Shown: piece after piece, positions 57,116 to 64,000 of the stretch
Layout: each line of letters opens with the position of its first letter
Numbering within the stretch: the first letter of the stretch is position 1
The notes under the pieces: model-generated
Database searches by the model: none
Told to the model about the DNA's origin: nothing
What the model saw: only the letters and a program-made list of their open reading frames with translations
NCBI RefSeq assembly: GCF_029338555.1
Contig: NZ_CP119989.1
Coordinates: 2,418,001-2,482,000, forward strand
DNA: 64,000 nucleotides
Reading direction: 5' to 3'
Source: Halobaculum marinum
GTDB taxonomy: Archaea > Halobacteriota > Halobacteria > Halobacteriales > Haloferacaceae
Position numbers and translations under genes: made by a program

Positions 57116-57145
57116 CCGGGCGGGGTGCCCGCCCGCCCCGCCCGG
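57116..57145 (-). repeat. Perfect 10-bp GC hairpin between ACAD and the AsnC-like gene
   Basis: CCGGGCGGGG at 57116-57125 and CCCCGCCCGG at 57136-57145 enclose a 10-nt loop. It lies 51 bp upstream of the AsnC-like start and 30 bp after the ACAD stop. Such a strong stem could act as a 3' end or a leader element; no T tract follows, so it is not a clear terminator. Confidence 0.5.
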
Positions 57146-57175
57146 GGTGGTCACCGCGGTATCTCGCCTCGCCCG

Positions 57176-58318
57176 TCAGAAGATCTGGTCGGAGATGATG
57201 TTCTTCTGGATCTCCGAGGTTCCCTCGTAGATCTTCGTGATCCGGGCGTCGCGGTAGAACCGCTCGGCGGGGTGGTCGGTGACGAAGCCGGCGCCGCCGT
57301 GCACCTGGATCCCCTCGTCGGCGACGTCGACGGCGTGCTCGGAGGCGAACAGCTTCGCCATCGACGCGAACTTGGCGGCGAGTTGGTCGTCGTTCCCCTC
57401 GTCGACGACGGACGCCGCGCGGTAGGTGAGCGAGCGGGCCGCCTCCACGTCGGTCGCCATCTCGGCGACCTTGTGCGACACCGCCTGGTACTCGCTGATC
57501 GGCTGGCCGCCCTGCTCGCGCTCCTCAGCGTACTCGACGGCGGCCTCCAGCGCGCCCTGCGCGGCGCCGACGGCCTGCGCGGCGACGGAGGTGCGCCCGT
57601 CGGCGAAGAAGTTCATCAACTGGTAGAACCCCTGGTCGACGGCGCCGATGACGTGGTCCTCGGGGACGCGCACGTCGTCGAGGCGGATCTCCGCCAGGTC
57701 CGACGCGCGGATGCCGAGTTTGTTGTCGATCTTCGTCGGCTCGAAGCCGTCGCGGTCCGTCTCGACGAGGAACGCGGTGATGCCGCGGTGGCGCTCGCCG
57801 GGCGTCGTCTTCGCCATCACGACGGCCACGTCGGCGATCGTGCCGTTCGTGATCCACATCTTGTCGCCGTTGAGCACCCACTCGTCGCCGTCTTTCTCCG
57901 CGCGCGTCTCGATGCCGGCCACGTCGGAGCCGTGGGCCGGTTCGGAGATGCACGAGCAGGTGGCCGACTCGCCAGCCGCCACCTTCGGCAGCCACTCCTC
58001 GCACATCCACTCGTCGCCGAACTTCCGGATCATCGAGGTGCCGAAGCCGCGCGACCCGATGGCGCTCCCGATGCCCGGGTCCGCACGCCACAGTTCCTCC
58101 GTCACGACCGCCGACGTGAGCAGGTCCATCCCCGCGCCGCCGTACTCCTCGGGGATGGTCGGTGCGACGAGGTCGTACTGGGCCGCCTGCTCGACGAGGT
58201 CGTGGGGGTACGCCTTCTCCTCGTCGTGTTCGCGCGCGACGGGTCGGATCTCGTTGTCGCCGAACTCCCTGACCACGTCGCGGATCGCCTCCTGTTCGCT
58301 CGAAAGGTGGAACGCCAT
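57176..58318 (-). CDS. acd: Acyl-CoA dehydrogenase
   Basis: The 380-residue flavoenzyme introduces the 2,3-double bond in acyl-CoA during beta-oxidation. The ACAD signatures are present: SCISEPAHGSDVAGIETRA, KMWITNGTIADVAVV, DVRVPEDHVIGAVDQGF, VHGGAGF and the catalytic Glu in IYEGTSEIQ (near 365). The length is typical of short- or medium-chain enzymes. It differs from the nearby 59327 gene, which has the ACAD10/11-like profile. It starts at ATG 58318; the AsnC-like regulator is the next gene downstream. Confidence 0.93.
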   Translation of the reverse strand: MAFHLSSEQEAIRDVVREFGDNEIRPVAREHDEEKAYPHDLVEQAAQYDLVAPTIPEEYGGAGMDLLTSAVVTEELWRADPGIGSAIGSRGFGTSMIRKFGDEWMCEEWLPKVAAGESATCSCISEPAHGSDVAGIETRAEKDGDEWVLNGDKMWITNGTIADVAVVMAKTTPGERHRGITAFLVETDRDGFEPTKIDNKLGIRASDLAEIRLDDVRVPEDHVIGAVDQGFYQLMNFFADGRTSVAAQAVGAAQGALEAAVEYAEEREQGGQPISEYQAVSHKVAEMATDVEAARSLTYRAASVVDEGNDDQLAAKFASMAKLFASEHAVDVADEGIQVHGGAGFVTDHPAERFYRDARITKIYEGTSEIQKNIISDQIF

Positions 58319-58414
58319 GGGCGGAGTGACCTTTCCATCGCTAAATAGCCACCGCCGGATCCCACCGCCCCGGAGCCACCCCGAACGACAGCGCCCCGGA
58401 CGGCGGCGCTCGGG

Positions 58415-59275
58415 CTACTCCGCCACGAACGCGGCCACCCGCTCGCGGTACGCGTCGGTGCGGTCGTGGGTGACCCAGTGGTACGCCTCCGACAGCGGGT
58501 CGACCGTCACCTCGCCGGCGACCGCCTCGGCCAGTCGCTCGGCGTTCGCGAGCGGTTGGAGCACGTCGTCGCCGCCCCACAGACACAGCGTCTCCGCGGT
58601 GATGGCGCCGTAGTCGATGCAGGTGGTGTCGTTCGTGTTCGTCGCGACCGCCGCGCGGGCCAGCGCCGTGCGGCCGCCCTCGCGCTGCCAGGGCGCCTTC
58701 ATCCCGGCGACGAACGCCGGGTCGGCGTCGCCGTAGGCGCCCTCCGCGAACAGGAAGTCGAGTTCGGCGTCGAACTCCTCGTCGTCCCACCCCTCGACGA
58801 CGCCCGGGACGCCGAGCGAGTTGATGTACTCCACCGGCCAGGAGTCGAAGCACGCCGCGTTCGAGAGGACGAGCTTGCGGACGTGCTGGGGGCGCGCGGC
58901 GGCGTAGCGGAGTGCGACCCCGCCGCCGATGTCGTGGGCGACGAGGTCGACGTGCTCGTACCCCTCCTCGGCGAGTAGGTCCGCGAGCACGCTCGTCTGC
59001 GCGCGCACAGAGCGGTCGAAGTCGTCGCTGCGCTGGGAGTTGCCGTACCCCGGGAAGTCGGGAGCGATCACGTGGCGCTCCTCGGCGATGGCCGGTGCGA
59101 TGCCGCGCCACAGGTACGACCACGTCGGGATGCCGTGGAGAAAGACGACCGGTGGGCCGCCGTGCTCGCGACCCGCCTCGTAGTACGCCACGTCGAGGCG
59201 GCGCCCGTCGACGACAGCCGTCGTCTCCGACTGCGCCGCCGTCCACGCCTCGTGATCCGCGTCGAGTTCGACCAT
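58415..59275 (-). CDS. Alpha/beta hydrolase with Asp nucleophile (dehalogenase/epoxide hydrolase-like)
   Basis: The 286-residue protein has an HG-x-P motif in FLHGIPTWSYLWR and the nucleophile elbow AHDIGGG with Asp at 115 instead of Ser. An Asp nucleophile is the mark of haloalkane/haloacid dehalogenases and epoxide hydrolases. The catalytic His is H266 in AYHWVTHDR. The halide-binding Asn of LinB/DhaA-type enzymes (after HG) is replaced by Ile, so an epoxide or haloacid substrate is more likely than a haloalkane (inference). It shares the minus strand with acd, 96 bp upstream of it. Confidence 0.82.
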   Translation of the reverse strand: MVELDADHEAWTAAQSETTAVVDGRRLDVAYYEAGREHGGPPVVFLHGIPTWSYLWRGIAPAIAEERHVIAPDFPGYGNSQRSDDFDRSVRAQTSVLADLLAEEGYEHVDLVAHDIGGGVALRYAAARPQHVRKLVLSNAACFDSWPVEYINSLGVPGVVEGWDDEEFDAELDFLFAEGAYGDADPAFVAGMKAPWQREGGRTALARAAVATNTNDTTCIDYGAITAETLCLWGGDDVLQPLANAERLAEAVAGEVTVDPLSEAYHWVTHDRTDAYRERVAAFVAE

Positions 59276-59326
59276 GGTGCGGTCGTCGCGGGCCGGGACC
59301 AAAAACCGGGGCGTCGGTTCCGGTGG

Positions 59327-60550
59327 CTACTCGCTCGGCTCGCCGTAGCGCGTCACGTTCGCCAACTCCGACTCGTCCACGTCGGCGAAGGCGTCGCGGG
59401 CGATGACGCGCCGGTGGACCTCGTCGGCGCCGTCGATGATGCGGAACTGCCGGACAGACTCGTAGAAGTCGGCGATCGGGAGGTCCTTCCCGATGCCGTT
59501 GCCGCCACACATCTGGAGCGCGGTGTCGACGATGTCCTGGACGCGGTTAGCGGCGAACGTCTTGCTCATCGCCACCTGTAGGCGCGCCTCCTCGCCGCGG
59601 TCGATGCGCTCGGCGGCGTCGCGCACCATCGTCCGCACGGCGTGTAACTCGGTCTCGGCGTCGGCGACCTCGTGACGGATCGCCTGCTTGTCCGCGATGG
59701 GGCCGCCGAACGCCTGCCGCTCGCTGGCGTACGCCTTCGCCACGTCGAGCGCGCGCTCTGCCATCCCCGCGAAGCGCATACAGTGGGTCAAGCGAGCGGG
59801 GCCGAGACGCTGTTGGGCGTGGGAGAACCCCTCGTTCAGATTCCCGAGGAGGTTCTCCTCGGGCACGCGCACGCCGTCGTACTCGATTTCGGCGTGCCCG
59901 ACGCCGGTCACCCCGCCGCCGACGTGGGGCACGTCGCGGACGACGTTGACGCCCGGCGTGTCGGCGGGGACGAGGAACAGCGAGGTGCCCTCGTATGGGT
60001 GGGCATCGGGATCGGTGCGGGCCATCACGATGAGCACGTCCGCCTCCGTGCCGCCCGTGGTCCACCACTTGTGGCCGTCGATGACCCACTCGTCACCGTC
60101 TTTCTCCGCGCTGGTCTGGATCATCTTCGGATCCGATCCGCCACCCTGCATCGGTTCGGTCATCGAGAAGCCCGATGAGATGTCGCCGGCGACGAGCGGG
60201 CGGAGCCACCGCTCCTGCTGGTCGTCGGTCCCGAGCAGCTCCAGGGTGTGCATGTTCCCCTCGTCGGGCGCGTCGACGCGACAGGCCGCGGCGCCGAGCA
60301 GCGAGCGCCCCGCCTGCTCGAACATCGGCAGTACGTCGCGGAACGCCATCCCCATCCCGCCCCACTCCTCGTCGATCTGCGGGCAGAATACGTCGTACTC
60401 GCGGGCCGTCTCGCGGAGGGCCGCCAACTGCTCGTCGCTCACGGGGCCGTCGCCGAGCACCTCGCGCTCGACGGGAATCACCTCCTCTTCGACGAACTCC
60501 CGGGTTCGCTCGGCCAGCGCCCGCGCCGCCTCGCTGTCGTCGTACTCCAT
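59327..60550 (-). CDS. ACAD10/11-like acyl-CoA dehydrogenase
   Basis: The 407-residue enzyme has the ACAD fold with FSMTEPMQGGGSDPKMIQTS, HKWWTTGGTEADVLIVM and the segment GPARLTHCMR that is typical of the ACAD10/11 branch. Where most ACADs have the catalytic Glu in the YEGT motif it reads IDGADEVHRR, with Asp at 373. Mammalian ACAD11 and bacterial LvaC act on phosphorylated 4-hydroxyacyl-CoA. Here a kinase of the matching type lies head to head, 111 bp away, so the same chemistry is suspected (inference). The ATG at 60550 is preceded by a TTTTC box at about 27 bp. Confidence 0.85.
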   Translation of the reverse strand: MEYDDSEAARALAERTREFVEEEVIPVEREVLGDGPVSDEQLAALRETAREYDVFCPQIDEEWGGMGMAFRDVLPMFEQAGRSLLGAAACRVDAPDEGNMHTLELLGTDDQQERWLRPLVAGDISSGFSMTEPMQGGGSDPKMIQTSAEKDGDEWVIDGHKWWTTGGTEADVLIVMARTDPDAHPYEGTSLFLVPADTPGVNVVRDVPHVGGGVTGVGHAEIEYDGVRVPEENLLGNLNEGFSHAQQRLGPARLTHCMRFAGMAERALDVAKAYASERQAFGGPIADKQAIRHEVADAETELHAVRTMVRDAAERIDRGEEARLQVAMSKTFAANRVQDIVDTALQMCGGNGIGKDLPIADFYESVRQFRIIDGADEVHRRVIARDAFADVDESELANVTRYGEPSE

Positions 60551-60568
60551 ACAGTCGCGTTCGGTCGC

Positions 60569-60589
60569 CGGGGGAAAACAGTACCCCCG
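60569..60589. promoter_or_regulatory. Inverted repeat CGGGGG / CCCCCG in the divergent ACAD-kinase promoter
   Basis: Perfect 6-bp arms at 60569-60574 and 60584-60589 surround AAAACAGTA, which contains the minus-strand TTTT box of the ACAD gene. The kinase has its own box at 60632-60637. A protein bound here would control the ACAD gene and may affect both. Confidence 0.4.
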
Positions 60590-60661
60590 AGTGCCGTCCG
60601 TGACCGCCGTGCGCGTCGTCGACCCCCGCCGCTTTTGCCGGGAGGTGTGCAACCAGGGGAC

Positions 60662-61747
60662 ATGACCGACGCCGACGCCCCCGGCGACTCCGAGGCGTAC
60701 TTCCGGCGCCTCGTCGACCCCGACCGCCTCCGCGCGTACCTCGCCGACGAGTTGGGACCAGCCGAGGAGTTCGACGTGCGCCGCCACCCCGAGGGCCACT
60801 CCAACGAGACGCTGTTCGTCACCTACGGCGACCGCGAGTTGGTGATCCGCCGCCCGCCGCCGGGCGAGACCGCAGAGACCGCCCACGACGTGCTCCGGGA
60901 GTTCCGCGTGATGGACGCGCTCCAGGACACCCCGGTGCCGCTCCCCGAGACGGTGCTCGCGTGCGAGGACCACGACGTGCTCGGGTCGGACTTCTACGTG
61001 ATGGGGCGCACCGCGGGCGACGTGCTCCGCGACGACGAACCCGAGCGCTTCGCCGCGCCCGAGCACCGCCAGCGCGTCGGCGAGGAGTTGGTCGACGGGC
61101 TCGCGGCGGTCCACGCCGTCGACCCCGAGGCAGTCGGACTGGCGGACTTCGGCCGCCCCGCCGGGTTCACCGAACGACAGGTCGACCGGTGGGCCAAACA
61201 GTTCCAGTGGGCGTTCGACGTGACCACCGAGGAGCGCGCCGTCCCCGAAATCGCCGAGGTGACCGAGTGGCTCCAGGCGAACGTCCCGGCCGACCACGAG
61301 CACACGCTCGTCCACGGCGACTACAAACTGGACAACGTGATGTACGGGCCCGGAACGTCGCCCGAGTTGGTCGCCGTCTTCGACTGGGAACTGTCTGCGC
61401 TGGGCGACCCGCTCACTGATCTGGGGTGGATGCTCTCCTTCTGGCGCGACCCCGGAGACCACGCGCCCGCGACGCCGGAACTCACGGCGACGTTCATGGA
61501 GCGCGAGGGGTACCCGAGTCGACGCGACCTCGTCGCCCGCTACGAGGAGGCGACGGGCATCGACTACGAGCACGACCGGTTCTACCGCACGCTCGCCGTC
61601 TACAAGCTGGCGGCGCTCGGCGAGATGTTCTTCCGGCGCTACTTGGAGGGGAACAGCGACGACCCGCTGTACCCGACGATGGAGACGCGGGTACCCGCGA
61701 TGGCCGAGCGGTGTCTGCGGATCATCGAAGGGGAGGAACCGCTGTAG
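60662..61747 (+). CDS. Aminoglycoside phosphotransferase-fold kinase, ACAD11/LvaA-like
   Basis: The 361-residue protein has the APH/kinase fold: an N-lobe with VRRHPEGHSNETLFVTYGDR and a conserved RRPPPGE loop, the catalytic loop VHGDYKLDNVMY (D220, N225) and the Mg-binding FDWELSALGDP (D241). The C-terminal part includes FYRTLAVYKLAALGEMF, which matches the APH-like half of mammalian ACAD11. LvaA of Pseudomonas phosphorylates 4-hydroxyacyl-CoA. Pairing with the divergent ACAD10/11-like gene supports that function. A TTTTGCC box 26 bp upstream suggests a leaderless message. Confidence 0.85.
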   Translation: MTDADAPGDSEAYFRRLVDPDRLRAYLADELGPAEEFDVRRHPEGHSNETLFVTYGDRELVIRRPPPGETAETAHDVLREFRVMDALQDTPVPLPETVLACEDHDVLGSDFYVMGRTAGDVLRDDEPERFAAPEHRQRVGEELVDGLAAVHAVDPEAVGLADFGRPAGFTERQVDRWAKQFQWAFDVTTEERAVPEIAEVTEWLQANVPADHEHTLVHGDYKLDNVMYGPGTSPELVAVFDWELSALGDPLTDLGWMLSFWRDPGDHAPATPELTATFMEREGYPSRRDLVARYEEATGIDYEHDRFYRTLAVYKLAALGEMFFRRYLEGNSDDPLYPTMETRVPAMAERCLRIIEGEEPL

Positions 61748-61826
61748 CCGGGGCCGCACCCGTACGTGTGCCGTGGTGGCAGCCGTCGCCACCCGAACTA
61801 AGTTCTCCGCGACCCTACACGACGCT

Positions 61827-62798
61827 ATGACTCTCCGATCGAAGCTCTCCTCGACCGCGAAGTACGCCCTCCTCGGCGCGGGCGCCGCCGTCGTCGCGAC
61901 GAAGGCCCTGCGCGCGATGGCTGGCGAACTCGAACCGCCGCTGGACGGGATGCACCACAGCTTCCGTTGGCGGGGCATGGACGTCGCCTACACCGAGGCC
62001 GGCGACGAGGACGACCAGACCGTGGTGCTGCTCCACGGCATCAACGCCGCCGGGTCGGCGGGCGAGTGGCGCGAGGTGTTCGCCGCACTCTCGAAGGAGT
62101 ACCACGTCGTCGCGCCGGACCTGCCCGGCTTCGGGCGCTCGGACCGACCGCCGCTGCGCTACTCGGCGGCGCTGTACGAGGACTTCGTCCGCTACTTCCT
62201 CGGGGAGTTCCCCGGCGCGCGCGTCGTCGCCTCCTCGCTGACGAGCGCGTACGTCGTCGGCGTCGCCGACGGACTCGACGTCGCCGACCTGACGCTCGTG
62301 TGCCCGACCGCCGTCGCGGGGCCGGAGCCGCCGAAGACCGCCGTCCGAGAGCTGATCCGGACACCGGTCGTCGGCGACGCCGTGTTCGGCCTCATCACCT
62401 CGAAGCCCTCCATCGACTACTTCAACGCCGACCACGGCTACTGGGACCCGGAGAAGGCCGGCGAGGACTGGCCCGACTACGAGTGGCGCACGACCCACCA
62501 GAAGGGCGCTCGCTTCGCCCCGGCGTCGTTCGTCTCGGGGTTCCTCAACAGCGACGTGGATCTGGCGAGCGCGCTCGCCGCCGTCGACGTGCCGACGACG
62601 CTCGTGTGGGGTCGCGAAGCCGACCTCCCGCCGCTGTCGACAGGGCGGGAGTTGGCCGACGCCGCCGGCTGTGAGTTGGTCGTGTTCGACGACGCGATGC
62701 TGCTCCCCCACGTCGAGTTCGGCGACCAGTTCGTCTCGGTCGTCTCGGGTGAGCGACCCGACGAGACCGTGACGGTGGAGCAAGAGACCGAGGAGTGA
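61827..62798 (+). CDS. Membrane-anchored alpha/beta hydrolase
   Basis: The 323-residue protein has an N-terminal hydrophobic helix (AKYALLGAGAAVVATKALRA at about 11-30) and an alpha/beta-hydrolase domain. The HG motif is LLHGINAAGSAGEWREVF, the nucleophile Ser137 is in VVASSLTS, and the His lies in LLPHVEFGDQF near the end. The nucleophile elbow A-S-S-L-T lacks the usual last Gly. It could be an esterase or a thioesterase; the substrate is unknown. It follows the kinase after 79 bp on the same strand, so it may serve the same pathway. Confidence 0.78.
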   Translation: MTLRSKLSSTAKYALLGAGAAVVATKALRAMAGELEPPLDGMHHSFRWRGMDVAYTEAGDEDDQTVVLLHGINAAGSAGEWREVFAALSKEYHVVAPDLPGFGRSDRPPLRYSAALYEDFVRYFLGEFPGARVVASSLTSAYVVGVADGLDVADLTLVCPTAVAGPEPPKTAVRELIRTPVVGDAVFGLITSKPSIDYFNADHGYWDPEKAGEDWPDYEWRTTHQKGARFAPASFVSGFLNSDVDLASALAAVDVPTTLVWGREADLPPLSTGRELADAAGCELVVFDDAMLLPHVEFGDQFVSVVSGERPDETVTVEQETEE

Positions 62799-62955
62799 GG
62801 GACTGCGGCGGCGTCGCCCCGACAGCGCTCCCGCGGACGACCTGATGTGAGACGGAAGCTGCCGATAGTGCTACCTCCGTTCGTGTCGACGTTATGACGG
62901 GTCTACGTCCGCTCGTTCGGACGGCGCCGGACGACCGGAATCGACCCCCAGAGCC

Positions 62956-63597
62956 ATGACAACCGACGAGAACCGCGTTCGCGCGGACGATTCGGTGGCG
63001 GATAGAATCCCCCTGCTCCCCGTCGGGGCGTCGCGCCGACGGGTGCTCGCCTCGACGGCGGGCGTCGGGGCGGTCGCACTCGCCGGCGTGCCGTACGCCG
63101 CCGTCGCGAGCGAGCACGAGGGCGAGAACGGCAACGGCGAGGACGACGGTGAGAACGGCGGCGACGGCGGCGGTGAGGTCGACGCCCCGGAGGGCTTCGA
63201 GGTCGAGGTGCTGGCGCCGCACGCGTCGTTCGTGGGAGACGTGGCGGCGGCGTTCTCCGTGTGGTACGACGACGGCGAGACGGAACTCGGGCTGGTGAAG
63301 GACGCCTCGACCGTCCTGGTCGCGAGGGTGACCATTGCGCCGAACGGCACCTCCGGCTGGCACGTCCACCCGGGCCCGGTGCTGGTGAGCGTCGTCGAGG
63401 GCACAATCGACATCACGATCGACGAGGACTGCCGGACTCGGACGTTCGGGACGGGGGAGGCGTACCTCGACACCGGCACCCACGCCGAGGTCGCGACCAA
63501 CCCCAGCGAGACGGACCCTGCCGTCCTCTACGCCGTCTTCCTCGGCGTGCCGGACGGCGAGTCCCCGACGAACTGGGTGGAGCCGCGCGACTGCTGA
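62956..63597 (+). CDS. Tat-exported cupin protein
   Basis: The 213-residue protein starts MTTDENRVRADDSVADRIPL and has a twin-arginine motif (R27-R28-R29 in ASRRRVLASTAGVGAVALAG), then an Asp/Gly-rich linker and a cupin barrel with the metal-binding HVH at 136-138 (SGWHVHPGPVLVSVVEG) and further His near THAEVAT. It should be exported by Tat and may be a metal-dependent extracellular cupin (sugar or oxalate-like substrates are typical). The exact role is unknown. It lies 157 bp after the hydrolase gene. Confidence 0.78.
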   Translation: MTTDENRVRADDSVADRIPLLPVGASRRRVLASTAGVGAVALAGVPYAAVASEHEGENGNGEDDGENGGDGGGEVDAPEGFEVEVLAPHASFVGDVAAAFSVWYDDGETELGLVKDASTVLVARVTIAPNGTSGWHVHPGPVLVSVVEGTIDITIDEDCRTRTFGTGEAYLDTGTHAEVATNPSETDPAVLYAVFLGVPDGESPTNWVEPRDC

Positions 63598-63648
63598 GGC
63601 GAGCCCGACGGCGCGGTCGGGGCCGACCCCGACCGCCCGATTAGGCGC

Positions 63649-64000
63649 TCAGGCCGGCCGGAACACGATCAGCCGGTTCCCAGTCGCGCCGTTCGTCTCC
63701 ACGTCCGGGCGCATCGGGTCGCCGATGGCGACCTCGTCGCCCGCGACGTCGCGAACGATACCCGTGATCCGCACGGGGCCGAAGTCGACGACCGCCGTGA
63801 CGTACGGCGGTTCGACGCCGAACCCCGAGGGGGCGACGTGGATCTCCGAGAACGTTGCGACCGTGCCCGTCTCGGGGAGCGTCGCCTCCGAGAGGTCGGT
63901 GCTGCCGCACTCAGGACAGACGCGCCGCGGCGGGAGACTCCCGTGGCCGTTCGCGCACTCGACGTAGTACCCGTCGTCCGCGAGCGCGTCCGCCCACTCG
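63649..64000 (-). CDS. DUF35 OB-fold/Zn-ribbon protein (partial; runs off the right edge)
   Basis: The 117 visible codons end at 63649 and continue beyond the window. The N-terminal part visible (WADALADDGYYVECANGHG) is followed by a zinc ribbon with C-P-E-C-G and then an OB fold (TVATFSEIHVAPSGFGVEPP; VTAVVDFGPVRITGIVRD; DPMRPDVETNG). DUF35 proteins sit beside and bind acetyl-CoA acetyltransferases/thiolases, as in archaeal HMG-CoA and beta-oxidation complexes. By that association a thiolase gene may lie to the right of this window. The start codon is outside the window. Confidence 0.85.
   Translation of the reverse strand, partial: EWADALADDGYYVECANGHGSLPPRRVCPECGSTDLSEATLPETGTVATFSEIHVAPSGFGVEPPYVTAVVDFGPVRITGIVRDVAGDEVAIGDPMRPDVETNGATGNRLIVFRPA

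Overview
The window is a stretch of haloarchaeal (class Halobacteria) chromosome. The support is the very high GC content, strongly acidic proteins with D/E-rich inserts, archaeal-only information-processing genes (family B DNA polymerase, archaeal DnaG, Rad50/Mre11, RPA with its COG3390 partner, aIF2-alpha, Nop10, L44e, S27e), an AglD-type glycosyltransferase, a geranylgeranyl-reductase-family protein, and TATA boxes 22-30 nt ahead of start codons, as expected for leaderless haloarchaeal transcripts. I see no insertion sequence, integrase, CRISPR array or plasmid gene. The region looks like core chromosome. Species was not determined.

Layout. 1-5.9 kb: endonuclease III, three very small proteins, tRNA-Gln(UUG), a ferritin-like/DtxR-like pair, an MFS transporter and a saccharopine-dehydrogenase-like oxidoreductase. 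5.9-12.5 kb: a sufCBD Fe-S assembly operon (minus strand) followed by intein-free polB. 12.7-18.4 kb: small haloarchaeal proteins and the rad50-mre11 operon. 18.4-29.4 kb: a DUF84 NTPase, an AglD-like glycosyltransferase, pyruvate kinase, an NfeD/SPFH membrane group, a two-wHTH regulator, a YqcI/YcgG-family protein paired with an isochorismatase-like hydrolase, and dnaG. 29.4-40.1 kb: gpmI, mutS, a LiaF-like protein, a DsbA-like lipoprotein with a membrane partner, and the rpa-rpap-phosphoesterase operon. 40.2-54.2 kb: a COG1340 coiled-coil protein with a palindromic promoter, SppA, two DUF373 membrane proteins, an aldo/keto reductase, the L44e-S27e / aIF2-alpha-Nop10-PAC2 translation cluster, a GGR-family reductase, a FrnE-like DsbA protein and a regulator. 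54.3-64 kb: an acyl-CoA catabolic neighbourhood.

How the genes work together. Several groups are translationally coupled by overlapping stops and starts: mre11/rad50, rpa/rpap/phosphoesterase, DsbA-like lipoprotein/membrane protein and YqcI/isochorismatase. The right-hand 10 kb holds an SDR, a 3-hydroxyacyl-CoA dehydrogenase, two acyl-CoA dehydrogenases, two alpha/beta hydrolases, an aminoglycoside-phosphotransferase-fold kinase, an AsnC-like regulator and a DUF35 protein. The most interesting point is the head-to-head pair of an ACAD10/11-type dehydrogenase and that kinase. It matches the two halves of mammalian ACAD11 and the LvaA/LvaC pair of bacterial 4-hydroxyacid degradation, and so suggests an archaeal phosphorylation-dependent 4-hydroxyacyl-CoA route.

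Other points worth attention are a DtxR-family regulator that has lost most canonical metal ligands but carries a Cys cluster, a YqcI/YcgG (DcsA/GntA-type) protein with a cysteine hydrolase, a wHTH regulator with a Tat-like N terminus, a pyruvate kinase whose PEP-utiliser-like domain lacks the TSH motif, and several perfect inverted repeats lying on promoters. All functional statements are read from sequence by eye. No database search was possible.
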